A stretch of 64,000 nt of DNA, taken from positions 62,001-126,000 of the forward strand of contig NZ_JAFIMU010000009.1 of the NCBI RefSeq assembly GCF_017302985.1, in the 5' to 3' direction. The translations under genes were made by a program, and so were the position numbers. The first letter of the stretch is position 1; each line of letters starts with the position of its first letter. Shown here piece by piece: positions 1 through 12,718 of the stretch. The DNA is from Corallococcus macrosporus (GTDB taxonomy: Bacteria > Myxococcota > Myxococcia > Myxococcales > Myxococcaceae). The notes beneath the pieces were generated by a model. The model had not been told where the DNA came from, searched no databases, and saw nothing but the letters and a program-made list of their open reading frames with translations.

Positions 1-654
1 CACCGGCAGCGTGGGCAGCGTCACCGGGGTGTAGCCCACCGGCTCGCCGTCCACGTAGACGCGGGCACCCGCGGGACGGGACTTGAAGGTGGCGCTGCCG
101 CGCAGCTGCGAGGTGCGGCTTGTCGCCACCTGCACGCGCAGGCTCATGAAGTCCCGGCTGAAGCGCTTGGGGTTCAGCTCGAAGGTGGGGTTGAGCGCCA
201 TCAGGTCGATGAGCAGCAGCTTCGCCTCCTCCACGTCCCCGCGCAGTTGGAGGATGGCGCCGTGCAGCGCCAGCGCGTCGCACAGCGGGAAGCAGGAGGT
301 CATCGCCGCGACGGAGCCCTCCACTTCCTTGAGGGTGGCGCGCACCTTGCGCTCCGCGTCCTCGTAGTCGCGCGCTTCGAAGGCCTTGAGGCTCTCCTCG
401 TAGCCCTTCTTCGCGCGCTGGAAGGACGCCTGCGCGGCGGGGTCGTCCGGCAGGCCGAACAGGTCGCGCGGCTTTCGCACCGAGTAGCTGGCGAAGTTGC
501 CGAGCGCGTCGTTCATGTAGCTCTCCATCTGCACCCCGGAGGACTCGGACGACGGGTCCATGGGGATGAGCAGCGCGGAGATGCGGCCCGGTGAAGGGGA
601 GGCTGACAGCGCCAGGGCGGGCAGCAGCACGAGCGCGAGCGGAAGGGCTTTCAT
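1..654 (-). CDS. Secreted PEGA-domain protein, C-terminus cut by window edge
   Basis: Reads leftward from the ATG at 654 and stays open to base 1, so 218 codons are visible and the C-terminus is missing. The N-terminus (MKALPLALVLLPALALSASP) is a clear signal peptide. The middle is helical and TPR-like. The last visible residues, around VYVDGEPVGYTPV, are the start of a PEGA domain, a small extracytoplasmic beta domain common in myxobacterial envelope proteins. It begins 28 bases after the stop of another secreted PEGA protein on the same strand, so the two probably form an operon. Exact function unknown. Confidence 0.75.
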   Translation of the reverse strand, partial: MKALPLALVLLPALALSASPSPGRISALLIPMDPSSESSGVQMESYMNDALGNFASYSVRKPRDLFGLPDDPAAQASFQRAKKGYEESLKAFEARDYEDAERKVRATLKEVEGSVAAMTSCFPLCDALALHGAILQLRGDVEEAKLLLIDLMALNPTFELNPKRFSRDFMSLRVQVATSRTSQLRGSATFKSRPAGARVYVDGEPVGYTPVTLPTLPV

Positions 655-682
655 GAGGAGTCCTGTGCGCTTGACGCCCGGC

Positions 683-2149
683 CTAGAAGGAAATTCCACC
701 GGGGAAGCCATTGACCGGGTTGTAGCCGCCGCCGCGGTCCGTCGTGGCCACGTACACCACGCCCGCCGTCACTGCCGCCACTCCCGCCGCCGCCGCCCAG
801 AACCAGGGCTTGCGCAGCACGGAGTCGCTGGAGGACACGGAGTCCTTCTGCTCCTTGCGGTTCTGGGGCAGGGCGGCGCCCGCGAGGAAGGTGTGCAGCT
901 GGTCCGCGGCCGCGTCCGCGCTGCCCTTGCCGTCGCGCTTGCCGAAGTCCACCTCCACGCCGCGCAGGCGGTTCTTCGTGCGCAGGTCCCACGCCTGCAC
1001 CTCACCGTGCAGCCGGCCCTTCTTGTCCTGGAAGGACGCCGCCAGCACCACGTAGCGGGCGTTGAGCCGCTCGCCGATGGCGCCCACTTCCGGGGGCACG
1101 CCGTCCGCGTCGAACGCGGCTTCCGTGCCGGCCTTCGCCGCCGCGTCACGCAGCGCGGACAGGCCCGGCGCGGAGGCCAGCTTCGTCTTCAGCTCCGTGG
1201 GGGCGGAGGGCTTCACCTCCGTGTACGCCGCGAACGGGGCGTAGCCCGGCAGCACCACCTGCACGGGGTAGTGGCCCGGGGCCAGCTTCGCGCCGGCCAG
1301 CGGCGTCACGCCCACCTCGCGGCCGCGCACCAGCACGCGCGCGCCCTGGGGCTGGGAGTTCACCACCAGCGTGCCCTGCGGCTGCGCGTTCAGCTCCGTC
1401 TGCGCCTCCGCGAACACCCGCTGCACGTCCTGGCCGAACAGGCCCGCGTCCGGGCGCAGCGACGGCTCCGCCAGCAGCGCGTTCGTGAAGGCCGCCTTCG
1501 CGCCGGCCACGTCGCCGTTGAGCAACTGCGACGCGCCCTGGAAGAGGTACGTCTCACCCAGCTTCTCCGGGCGCAGGTCGCCGGGGCGCTGCACGTAGGC
1601 GTCCGCGGCCGCCTTGAACTTCACCGCCGCGGTGTCCGGGTCCAGGTTGTCGTACGCCGCGCGGCCCTCGTCGAAGAGGGCGTCCCCCTTGGGGTTGCCC
1701 TGCGGCTCCGGCGGCGGGAAGGCGGTGGCCAGGTCCACGAACTGGATGTCGCCCGCGGTGCCCAGCTTCCGGGTGAGCGTGTCCTCCAGCTTCGCCGCGG
1801 AGTCCGTCGCGGCCGGCTGGCGGGCCACGCCGAAGATGGCGACGGCGTTGGAGGGCGCCGCGCGCACCACCGCGGCCGGCACGTCCGCCATCTTCGGGAG
1901 GTTGGGCTTGGCCGGAGCGGCCGGGGCCGGGGCCGGGGCGGCCGCCTTGGGCGCCACGGGCGCGTCCGACACGGGAGCCACTTCATCCGGTGGGGTGAAG
2001 GTCTCCTCGGGGACGGGCGCGGGCACCTTCTTGGTGGCGGCGGGGCGCTTCTTCTTCGCGGCGGACTTGCGCTTGGTGGCGGCGTCGGCGGCGGGAGCGC
2101 TCAGCACACAGGCGAGCGCGACAGTCAGGGCAAGACGGGCAGTGTTCAC
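683..2149 (-). CDS. Secreted PEGA/TPR protein with C-terminal membrane segment
   Basis: 488 residues. The frame is open further upstream, but only the GTG at 2149 puts a signal peptide (VNTARLALTVALACVLSAPA) at the N-terminus, so I chose it. After the signal come a Lys/Ala-rich and Pro/Ala-rich low-complexity stretch (about 25-130), a TPR-like helical region (about 190-270), a PEGA domain (about 280-350, around VVNSQPQGARVLVRGREVG) and one hydrophobic helix near the C-terminus (WFWAAAAGVAAVTAGVVYVA). No Shine-Dalgarno is visible. A TAGCAT -10-like hexamer at 2160-2165 ends 10 bases before the GTG, so a leaderless mRNA is possible. Function unknown; probably an envelope scaffold. Confidence 0.7.
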   Translation of the reverse strand: MNTARLALTVALACVLSAPAADAATKRKSAAKKKRPAATKKVPAPVPEETFTPPDEVAPVSDAPVAPKAAAPAPAPAAPAKPNLPKMADVPAAVVRAAPSNAVAIFGVARQPAATDSAAKLEDTLTRKLGTAGDIQFVDLATAFPPPEPQGNPKGDALFDEGRAAYDNLDPDTAAVKFKAAADAYVQRPGDLRPEKLGETYLFQGASQLLNGDVAGAKAAFTNALLAEPSLRPDAGLFGQDVQRVFAEAQTELNAQPQGTLVVNSQPQGARVLVRGREVGVTPLAGAKLAPGHYPVQVVLPGYAPFAAYTEVKPSAPTELKTKLASAPGLSALRDAAAKAGTEAAFDADGVPPEVGAIGERLNARYVVLAASFQDKKGRLHGEVQAWDLRTKNRLRGVEVDFGKRDGKGSADAAADQLHTFLAGAALPQNRKEQKDSVSSSDSVLRKPWFWAAAAGVAAVTAGVVYVATTDRGGGYNPVNGFPGGISF

Positions 2150-2246
2150 GATGCGGCGGATGCTAGCCGACCGGCGGGGCGGAAGACCAATGCTGCACCC
2201 GGGACGGAATCGCGCCCGTCCCGGGTGTGCGGGGACTCCCGCTTTC

Positions 2247-4178
<1,932 letters not shown>

Positions 4179-4188
4179 GGCCTTCCCG

Positions 4189-6573
<2,385 letters not shown>

Positions 6574-6620
6574 GGAATCCAGATGGGTGTTTCACACGGG
6601 CCGCCCCACCGTGCGTGACG

Positions 6621-6649
6621 CAGCGCGCGGGCCACGCCTTTGCGCGCTG
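6621..6649 (-). other. Inverted repeat in the parC leader (CAGCGCGC arms)
   Basis: CAGCGCGC at 6621-6628 is matched by GCGCGCTG at 6642-6649 with a 13-base loop. It sits 48 bases upstream of the parC ATG and could fold in the leader mRNA. Function not known; GC-rich DNA makes short repeats like this fairly common. Confidence 0.35.
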
Positions 6650-6673
6650 CGACTACCAGTCGGGTCGGACACC

Positions 6674-6718
6674 CTCAACGTCAGATGGCCGGGACTACCA
6701 TGGGCCTCTGACATTGAG
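6674..6718 (-). promoter_or_regulatory. Long imperfect inverted repeat upstream of parC
   Basis: The arms 6674-6690 (CTCAACGTCAGATGGCC) and 6703-6718 (GGCCTCTGACATTGAG) pair over 16 positions with one bulged base and a 12-base loop. The only non-Watson-Crick position is a C/A mismatch on the + strand but a G-U pair in leftward (parC-sense) RNA, so the hairpin is intact in the parC leader. No T-run follows, so an intrinsic terminator is unlikely. It may be a leader hairpin or a protein-binding dyad. Confidence 0.5.
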
Positions 6719-6758
6719 AACGAATTCGGGAGGTTGCGTCGGCTCCAGCGCGACACTT

Positions 6759-6774
6759 CTGCACGTCCGTGCAG
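6759..6774. promoter_or_regulatory. Perfect palindrome CTGCACGTCCGTGCAG, candidate operator
   Basis: Seven-base arms with a two-base spacer, 185 bases before the parC ATG and 85 bases after the stop of the upstream gene. It resembles the published Myxococcus xanthus LexA-binding consensus as I remember it (CTRHAMRYBYGTTCAGS), differing at position 13 and at the last base. This is a tentative operator call. Confidence 0.4.
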
Positions 6775-6858
6775 TCCTGTGCCTGCCTAGAACCCACCGC
6801 CAACCCCCCGGAATTCCGAGGGGAGCGCGCTCATCGCCTGACTGCCGGCCTGCTTGGA

Positions 6859-7575
6859 CTAGCCGTTGTCGCCGGGGGTGTTGGCGCGGGGCTTCTTGCC
6901 CTCGGCGTCGGGGGCTCGGCCCCAGTTCCCGCTGCCGCGCTTGAAGATCTGCACGCCCTTGCCGGAGCTTCCGCTGGCCATCCCGTTGATGCTGGCGGTG
7001 AGGGCCTTGCCACCTGGCGGGTGGTAGATGACGCGCACCTTGCGGGCGGAGGGCAGGAGCGCGCTGGTGGCGTCCACCAGGAGGTACACGGTGGTGCCGT
7101 CCGTCTGGATGCGCTCCGGATCCTGCTTGTTGTTGAGGTCCGCGAGCAGCTCGCCCGCGTCCGCGCTGGTCGCGTCCGAGCCCAGCTGGCGGACCTTCAC
7201 GCGCAGGGCCATCTCCGGGGGCGCGTCCTGGCGCTTGTACTCCCGCACGCCCTGGATGACGACCGCCAGGTCGGCGCCGTTCTCCGGGGCCTTGTTGGCG
7301 GCCAGGCGCAGGCCGGACTGGGTGCTGGAGTCGGTGTCCAGGAAGAGGGTGATGTTGGCGCAGCGCTGCTTGCACTCCTCGCCGAAGGGGTCCTTGTTGA
7401 ACTTCAGGCGCATGGCGAAGTCGCTGCCCTGGGGCCCGATGGTCGCGTCCACGATGACGGGCCGCTCGTCGTCCGGCGACGGCTTGTAGCGGAAGGTGGA
7501 GGCCGTCCGGCCGGCGGCGGAGGCGGTCGCGCCAGCCAGGAGCGAGCAGGCGAGCAGGGTGGGCAGGCGCTTCAC
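6859..7575 (-). CDS. Secreted protein of unknown function
   Basis: 238 residues. The GTG start at 7575 is preceded by AGGAGG at nine-base spacing and opens a signal peptide (VKRLPTLLACSLLAGATASA). The mature part looks beta-rich. A central stretch (ITLFLDTDSSTQSG, then ENGADLAVVIQG) recalls DOMON/CBM9-like beta-sandwich domains with a DTD turn, but I cannot assign a family. Two Cys (ECKQRC) may form a disulfide. The C-terminus is low-complexity. It is transcribed divergently from the MBL-fold gene at 7682. Role unknown. Confidence 0.75.
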   Translation of the reverse strand: MKRLPTLLACSLLAGATASAAGRTASTFRYKPSPDDERPVIVDATIGPQGSDFAMRLKFNKDPFGEECKQRCANITLFLDTDSSTQSGLRLAANKAPENGADLAVVIQGVREYKRQDAPPEMALRVKVRQLGSDATSADAGELLADLNNKQDPERIQTDGTTVYLLVDATSALLPSARKVRVIYHPPGGKALTASINGMASGSSGKGVQIFKRGSGNWGRAPDAEGKKPRANTPGDNG

Positions 7576-7681
7576 GGAAGAGGACCTCCTGACGGCATGG
7601 GACAACGCAGGCTGGCATTCAACGGGAACAGGCCCCGGGGCGGCAAGCCTGGGACGTAGAGTGTCCGCCTGGAGGACAACC

Positions 7682-8341
7682 ATGCCCACGCCGTACGTAC
7701 GCCAGCTCAAGCTCGGACCGATGGACAACTTCGTCTACCTCGTGGGGCCCCAGGACGGCCCGGAGGTGCTGGTGGTGGATCCGGCGTGGGACGTGCCGGC
7801 CATCGAGGCGGCGGTGGCGAAGGACGGCAAGCGCCTGGTGGGCGCGTTCGTGTCGCACTGCCACGGCGACCACATCAACGGCCTGGAGGAGCTGCTGTCG
7901 CGCCACGACGTGCCGGTATACGCGCAGGCGGAGGAGGTCGCCTTCTCCAGCCAGCTGCGCGGCCTGGGCGGTGACGCGCTGCGGCCCCTGAAGGCCGGGG
8001 ACCCCGTGCCGGTGGGCGCGCGCACGTTCCAGGCCCTGCACACGCCCGGGCACACGCCGGGGTCGCACTGCCTGCTGGCGGAGGACGCGCTCGTGTCCGG
8101 GGACACGGTCTTCATCAACGGGTGCGGCCGGTGCGACTTCCCGGGCGGCAACCCGGAGGACATGTACCGCTCGCTGTCGCAGGTGCTGGCGAAGGTGCCG
8201 GACTCCGCGCGGCTGTTCCCCGGCCACGACTACGCGGACGTGCCGGTGGCGCAGATGGAGGCCATCCGGCAGAAGAACCCGTACTTCGGCTTCCCGGACA
8301 TGGCGTCCTTCGTGGCCTTCCGGATGCGGCCGCGCAAGTAG
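7682..8341 (+). CDS. MBL-fold metallo-hydrolase (GloB-like)
   Basis: 219 residues, a compact metallo-beta-lactamase fold hydrolase like glyoxalase II and related thioester hydrolases. The metal-binding signature H59-C-H-G-D-H64 is followed by HTPGHTPGS, SGDTVF and FPGHDY, which supply the further metal ligands. The start at 7682 is chosen because GGAGG lies six bases upstream and the protein begins with the typical first beta strand. No signal peptide, so cytoplasmic. Substrate unknown: possibly hydroxyacylglutathione, a persulfide or another thioester. Confidence 0.85.
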   Translation: MPTPYVRQLKLGPMDNFVYLVGPQDGPEVLVVDPAWDVPAIEAAVAKDGKRLVGAFVSHCHGDHINGLEELLSRHDVPVYAQAEEVAFSSQLRGLGGDALRPLKAGDPVPVGARTFQALHTPGHTPGSHCLLAEDALVSGDTVFINGCGRCDFPGGNPEDMYRSLSQVLAKVPDSARLFPGHDYADVPVAQMEAIRQKNPYFGFPDMASFVAFRMRPRK

Positions 8342-8358
8342 GGCGCGGCCTTGATGGC

Positions 8359-9096
8359 TCACACCCGCCGCGCGCGGGCCATGGGCGGCATCTTCACGCC
8401 ACCCGCCGGCTTCGCGTGCAGGGCCCAGTAGGCGGACACGCCCAGCAGGGCCAGCGACAGCAGCGTCCACAGGGCCGCCCAGACGATGGACGGCACCCAC
8501 GTCTCGCTGGCGAGGATGGCCGCGTCGCTCTGCGCGCGCACGGCGCTGTTCCACAGGTCGTCCCGCAGGTCGAAGATGACGTAGAGCGCCGTGAAGGCCG
8601 CGAGGAACAGGTTGAGCGCGTCCACCAGCCCCGTGGGCAGGAAGCGCGCCCCCAGCCCCATGGCCAGCGCCATGCCCAGGCAGAAGGCCAGGGTGAAGAG
8701 GTCCCCCGCGTAGAAGAAGCCCATCACCGCCAGCCACACGGACGCCGCGCCCATCACCGCGCGGCCCAGCCGGAAGCGGAACGTGGCCAGCATCAGCCCC
8801 GCGCCCGCCACCGCGCTGCCCAGGTAGCCCGCGGACGACACGAGGATGCGGTTGAAGACGCCGGGCGGCAGGCGGGAGAAGCAACTGCCCCCTTCGTTCA
8901 CCTGGAGGTGGACCCGGTCCACGGAGCCCCCCACGAGCAGCGTGGCGAGCGCATGCCCCGTCTCATGCATCATCACCACCAACACCTTCACCGGCCACAG
9001 CACCGGCGAGTACCAGAAGTACCAGGACGCCCCCATCAGGACGAGGAGCAGCGCCAGCCTTCCGAAATCCAGTGTCGCCCCGCTCGCGGTCCGCAT
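8359..9096 (-). CDS. M50B-like membrane metalloprotease
   Basis: 245 residues, mostly hydrophobic with several membrane helices. HETGH at residues 44-48 sits at the edge of a helix (VVMMHETGHAL), as in the peptidase M50B-like family of intramembrane zinc proteases. The second half is more membrane helices and ends in a basic tail. The ATG at 9096 has GGAGG upstream; a longer frame to 9144 adds a non-hydrophobic N-terminus with no ribosome site. It converges on the MBL-fold gene and diverges from the S46 peptidase gene. Substrate unknown. Confidence 0.75.
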   Translation of the reverse strand: MRTASGATLDFGRLALLLVLMGASWYFWYSPVLWPVKVLVVMMHETGHALATLLVGGSVDRVHLQVNEGGSCFSRLPPGVFNRILVSSAGYLGSAVAGAGLMLATFRFRLGRAVMGAASVWLAVMGFFYAGDLFTLAFCLGMALAMGLGARFLPTGLVDALNLFLAAFTALYVIFDLRDDLWNSAVRAQSDAAILASETWVPSIVWAALWTLLSLALLGVSAYWALHAKPAGGVKMPPMARARRV

Positions 9097-9116
9097 CGCT
9101 GGTCCCCTCCTGCCTG

Positions 9117-9178
9117 GACACCGGAACATCCAAGCGCGTTCCATCTTCCGCGAAAACGCCCGCTCCCGACACCGGAAC
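9117..9178. repeat. 11-bp direct repeat GACACCGGAAC in a divergent promoter region
   Basis: Identical copies at 9117-9127 and 9168-9178, 51 bases apart, lie between the divergent M50-like and S46 peptidase genes. The spacing of about five helical turns would suit a regulator bound on one DNA face. Confidence 0.4.
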
Positions 9179-9219
9179 GGTCGCGCCCGGGCGGCGGACG
9201 GAGTAGGGATGGGGGCACC

Positions 9220-11397
9220 ATGAAGAAGACGCTCCTTCTCCTCTCGCTCGTGGCTGCCCCGGCCTTCGCCGGGGAAGGGAAGTGGACCCCGCAGCAGGTG
9301 CTGGAATTAAGCCCCGCCTGGCTCAAGGCCCAGGGGCTCCAGCTGCCGCCCAACAAGCTGTGGGACCCCAAGCGCGGCACGGGCCTGCTGGCGGGCACGG
9401 TGAACACCGGCGGCTGCTCCGGGTCGTTCATCTCCGCCTCCGGCCTCATCATCACCAACCACCACTGCGCCTTCTCCATCATCCAGGAGCACAGCTCCCC
9501 GCAGAAGGACCTCATCACCGACGGCTTCCTCGCGAAGAGCCAGTCGGAGGAACTCCCGGGCAAGGGCTCGCGCGTGCAGGTGCCGCGCGGCTTCAAGGAC
9601 GTGACGGCGGAGGTGAACGCCGCCGTGCCGCAGGGCGCGGACGACCTCGCGCGCTACAAGGCCATCGACCGCAAGCAGAAGGAGCTGGTGGCCGAGTGTG
9701 AGAAGCGCCCCGCGACCCGCTGCCAGGTCGCGACGTTCGACGGCGGCGTGAACTACACGCTGGTGGACGCGGTGGAGCTGCAGGACGTGCGCCTGGTCTA
9801 CGCGCCGCCGCGCGCCGTGGGCGAGTACGGCGGGGAAGAGGACAACTGGATGTGGCCCCGCCACACCGGCGACTTCGCCATCATCCGCGCGTACACCGCG
9901 CCGGACGGCGCCTCCGCCGCGTACAGCGACAAGAACGTGCCCTACAAGGCGGAGTTCTTCTTCCCGCTGTCCACCGAGGGCGTGAAGCCCGGCGACTTCG
10001 TGATGGTGCTGGGCTACCCGGGCACGACGTTCCGCACGCTGCTGGCGGACGAGATGGCGGAGCGCCAGGCGCGCTACTACCCGCGCATCCGCGACGTGCT
10101 GGGCGAGGCCATCCGCATCCTGGAGGCGGAAGGGGAGAAGGACCCGGCCGGGAAGATCGCCGTGGCCTCGCAGCTCAAGGGCCTGCACAACGTCTACAAG
10201 AACGCGGGCGGGCAGCTGGCGGGCCTCAAGCGCGGCCACATCGTGGAGAAGCAGCGCGACGCGGAAGCCGGCACCGTCGCGTGGGCGCAGAAGGACAGCG
10301 CGAAGTGGGGCGACGCCCTCAAGGCCCGCGAGGCGCTGCTCGCGGAGCAGAAGGAGGCCTCCAAGACTTTCGACCGCGAGTTCCTCCTGGCCATGGCCGG
10401 CCGCCTGGCGCGTGGGCCCGCCCTGGCCGCGACGGTGTCCCGGCTGGCCACGGAGCGCGCGAAGCCGGACCTGGAGCGCCGCCCGGAGTACATGGACCGC
10501 GAGGTGCCGCGCATCAAGGACCGCCTGGAGCGCGAGCAGAAGAACCTCTTCCTCGCCGCGGACAAGGCGCTCTTGCACGCGTTCGTGAAGCGCGCGCAGG
10601 CGCTCCCGCAGGACGCGCGCATCACCTCCGTGGACGCCGTCTTCGGCAAGACGTACTCGGAGAAGGACGTCACCGCGAAGATCGACTCGCTCTACGCGGG
10701 CACCAAGGTGCTGAACCAGGCCGAGCGCCTTAAGATGGCGGACGAGTCCGTGGGACAGCTCGTCGCGCGCCGCGACCCGCTGCTCGCGTTCGGCATGGAG
10801 CTGGCGAAGGAGCAGGCCGCGCTGGACGACACGCGCGACCGGCGCCAGGGCGCGTCCTCGCGGCTGCGGCCGGCGTGGCGCAAGGCGGTGATGGCGCAGG
10901 CGGGCAAGCCCATTGCCCCGGACGCCAACAGCACGCTGCGCGTGTCGTTCGCCAAGGTGCAGGGCTACACGCCGCGCGACGGCGCGCTGTACCTGCCGCA
11001 GACGACGCTGACGGGCATGCTCCAGAAGCACACGGGTGAGGAGCCCTTCAACGCGCCCCAGAAGGTGCGCGCCGCCGCGGAGGCGAAGAAGTTCGGGCCG
11101 TGGGTGGACCCGCGGCTGAAGGACGTGCCGGTGGACTTCCTGGCGGACGCGGACACCACGGGCGGCAACTCCGGCAGCCCCACGGTGAACGGCAAGGGGC
11201 AGCTCGTCGGCGTGAACTTCGACCGCGTGTGGGAGAACGTCGCGAACGACTTCGGCTACAATCCGGACGTGGCCCGGAACGTCAACGTGGACGTGCGCTA
11301 CCTCCTCTGGAACCTGGATCAGGTCGAGGACGCGGACGCGCTCCTGCGCGAGCTCAACATCCGCAAGGGCAAGCCGGTGGCCAAGGAGGCGCGCTGA
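9220..11397 (+). CDS. S46 family dipeptidyl-peptidase, DPP11-like
   Basis: 725 residues with a signal peptide (MKKTLLLLSLVAAPAFA), so exported to the periplasm. S46 peptidases release dipeptides from peptide N-termini with a chymotrypsin-like catalytic triad. The catalytic His lies in IITNHHCAF (81/82) and the Ser is Ser651 in GGNSGSP. Eighteen residues later comes NFDR (Arg669). From family knowledge, Arg at this position marks DPP11 (Asp/Glu preference) while Gly marks DPP7. The length matches the family. The next gene starts one base after the stop, so they are probably co-transcribed. Confidence 0.9.
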   Translation: MKKTLLLLSLVAAPAFAGEGKWTPQQVLELSPAWLKAQGLQLPPNKLWDPKRGTGLLAGTVNTGGCSGSFISASGLIITNHHCAFSIIQEHSSPQKDLITDGFLAKSQSEELPGKGSRVQVPRGFKDVTAEVNAAVPQGADDLARYKAIDRKQKELVAECEKRPATRCQVATFDGGVNYTLVDAVELQDVRLVYAPPRAVGEYGGEEDNWMWPRHTGDFAIIRAYTAPDGASAAYSDKNVPYKAEFFFPLSTEGVKPGDFVMVLGYPGTTFRTLLADEMAERQARYYPRIRDVLGEAIRILEAEGEKDPAGKIAVASQLKGLHNVYKNAGGQLAGLKRGHIVEKQRDAEAGTVAWAQKDSAKWGDALKAREALLAEQKEASKTFDREFLLAMAGRLARGPALAATVSRLATERAKPDLERRPEYMDREVPRIKDRLEREQKNLFLAADKALLHAFVKRAQALPQDARITSVDAVFGKTYSEKDVTAKIDSLYAGTKVLNQAERLKMADESVGQLVARRDPLLAFGMELAKEQAALDDTRDRRQGASSRLRPAWRKAVMAQAGKPIAPDANSTLRVSFAKVQGYTPRDGALYLPQTTLTGMLQKHTGEEPFNAPQKVRAAAEAKKFGPWVDPRLKDVPVDFLADADTTGGNSGSPTVNGKGQLVGVNFDRVWENVANDFGYNPDVARNVNVDVRYLLWNLDQVEDADALLRELNIRKGKPVAKEAR

Positions 11398-11398
11398 C

Positions 11399-12052
11399 AT
11401 GTCGGACGCGGGAGCGAGACCCCGGCCTCTTCCCACCTTCCGCCCCGATGAGCGGGTGTGCGGCAACTGCAAGCTCTGGAGTCCGCACTCCGAGGATCAC
11501 CGTGGATGGGTGGGGCCGTGCCGCGTGTACACCTCGCGCGGCCTGTTCCCGCCCTCCGCGCCCATCTGTGACAAGTACGCGCCCCGGGGCTCGGCGGCCC
11601 CGGCGCCCGTCGTTTCGAGCACGCGAACCCGCACCGCGCGGAGCGTGGCGCCCGTGGTGGTGCGCCACCGCGCGGATCCGCAGCAAGTGGTGGACCTGGA
11701 AGGGCTGAACATGACGCGCGAAGAGCTGATGGACATCTTCCGGGAGGCGGCGGGCCTCAGTGAGCCGCCGCTCGCGGGCAAGTGGGAGGGCGGCACGGTG
11801 CGGCTGGTGCCGGGCAACCCGGAGCTCCAGGCGAAGGACCTGCCCATCGACAACCTGTTCCACAAGGTCACGATGGTGCGCGACCGCATCCGCGTGCTGG
11901 AGCAGAAGCTCAACGCCCACCCCAAGCTGACGGAGGCGGAGAAGGCGGAGATGCAGGGCTACATCACCCGCGTCTACGGCTCGCTCACCAGCTTCAACCT
12001 CCTCTTCAAGGAGAAGGGCGACCAGTTCGTCGGCAGCAAGGGCGACGAGTAG
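11399..12052 (+). CDS. Conserved-looking protein with N-terminal Cys cluster
   Basis: 217 residues, no signal peptide. The N-terminus carries CGNCKLW, then a single Cys (GPCRVY) and CDKY within about 40 residues, a possible zinc or iron-sulfur site. A low-complexity linker follows (about 60-90), then a helical domain with a likely coiled coil (MVRDRIRVLEQKLNAH). It starts one base after the S46 peptidase stop. I do not recognise a family. Confidence 0.7.
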   Translation: MSDAGARPRPLPTFRPDERVCGNCKLWSPHSEDHRGWVGPCRVYTSRGLFPPSAPICDKYAPRGSAAPAPVVSSTRTRTARSVAPVVVRHRADPQQVVDLEGLNMTREELMDIFREAAGLSEPPLAGKWEGGTVRLVPGNPELQAKDLPIDNLFHKVTMVRDRIRVLEQKLNAHPKLTEAEKAEMQGYITRVYGSLTSFNLLFKEKGDQFVGSKGDE

Positions 12053-12064
12053 AAGTCCCGTGCC

Positions 12065-12580
12065 TCACGGCCGCTGGCCGCGCTCCTCCATCACGGTGAG
12101 GGCGCGCTGGCGGCCGCGGTGCAGGGCGCTCTTCACGGTGCCCTCGGGGATGCGCAGGAGCCGGGCGATTTCCGCGGAGCCCAGGCCGCGCACCTCGCGC
12201 AGGTAGAGCACCTGCCGCTGCTGGGGGTTCACCTCCTCCAGCGCTTCGTGGAAGTGGCGCTGCATCTGCGCGCCCATGGCGTGGGCCTCCGGCGACACGG
12301 TCTCCTGGGGCGCGTGCGTCAGCCGCTCCCGGCGGCGGCGTGCGCGCAGCCAGTTGATGCTGCTGTTGACCATCACCCGGTGCAGCCAGGTGGTCCACGT
12401 CGCCCGCCCGTCCATGCCCGGGGGCTGTCGCGACAGGCGCAGGAAGACGTCCTGCACCACGTCCTCCGCGTCGTCGGTGTCCCCCACGATGCGCCGGGCA
12501 ATGGCCAGCGCTCGGGGACGGTGCTGGGCGTACAAGTCATCCAGGGTGGGAAAGGCGAGGACGGCGGCGTGCGGGCCCAT
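12065..12580 (-). CDS. ECF-type RNA polymerase sigma factor
   Basis: 171 residues, the size of an ECF sigma factor. Region 2 is visible as DDLYAQHRPRALAIARRIVGD then DAEDVVQDVFLRL (about 13-50), with WTTWLHRVMVNSSINWLRARRRR following. Region 4 is visible as QRQVLYLREVRGLGSAEIA-RLLRIPEGTVKSALHRGR (about 118-160). AGGAGA lies nine bases before the ATG at 12580. No anti-sigma gene is adjacent. A TAGACC...CGTTCG element lies 31 bases upstream and recurs before two other genes in the window, suggesting autoregulation. Confidence 0.9.
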   Translation of the reverse strand: MGPHAAVLAFPTLDDLYAQHRPRALAIARRIVGDTDDAEDVVQDVFLRLSRQPPGMDGRATWTTWLHRVMVNSSINWLRARRRRERLTHAPQETVSPEAHAMGAQMQRHFHEALEEVNPQQRQVLYLREVRGLGSAEIARLLRIPEGTVKSALHRGRQRALTVMEERGQRP

Positions 12581-12611
12581 GGCGGACGGTCTCCTGTGTC
12601 TTCCCCTGGAA

Positions 12612-12636
12612 CGAACGGGCGCGGGAAAGGGTCTAT
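12612..12636 (-). promoter_or_regulatory. Candidate ECF-type promoter before the sigma factor gene (copy a)
   Basis: On the leftward strand TAGACC (12635-12630) is followed by CTTTCCCGCGCC and CGTTCG (12617-12612), then 31 bases to the ATG. The same elements occur at 51368-51397 and 55153-55178. Confidence 0.5.
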
Positions 12637-12718
12637 GGCCCTGGAGGGCATGCGACCGCGGGGCCGTGTTTCCGCGTGGACAGCCGGTGCGCACCTTCCG
12701 GGCCAGGGGGACGGCGCG

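Noticed and set aside
12606-12635. GGAAC...GTCTA on the + strand as an ECF promoter for the K+ transporter
   Set aside because: The same bases read on the - strand give the TAGACC...CGTTCG element, which recurs before two other leftward genes at similar distances; the leftward reading explains more.
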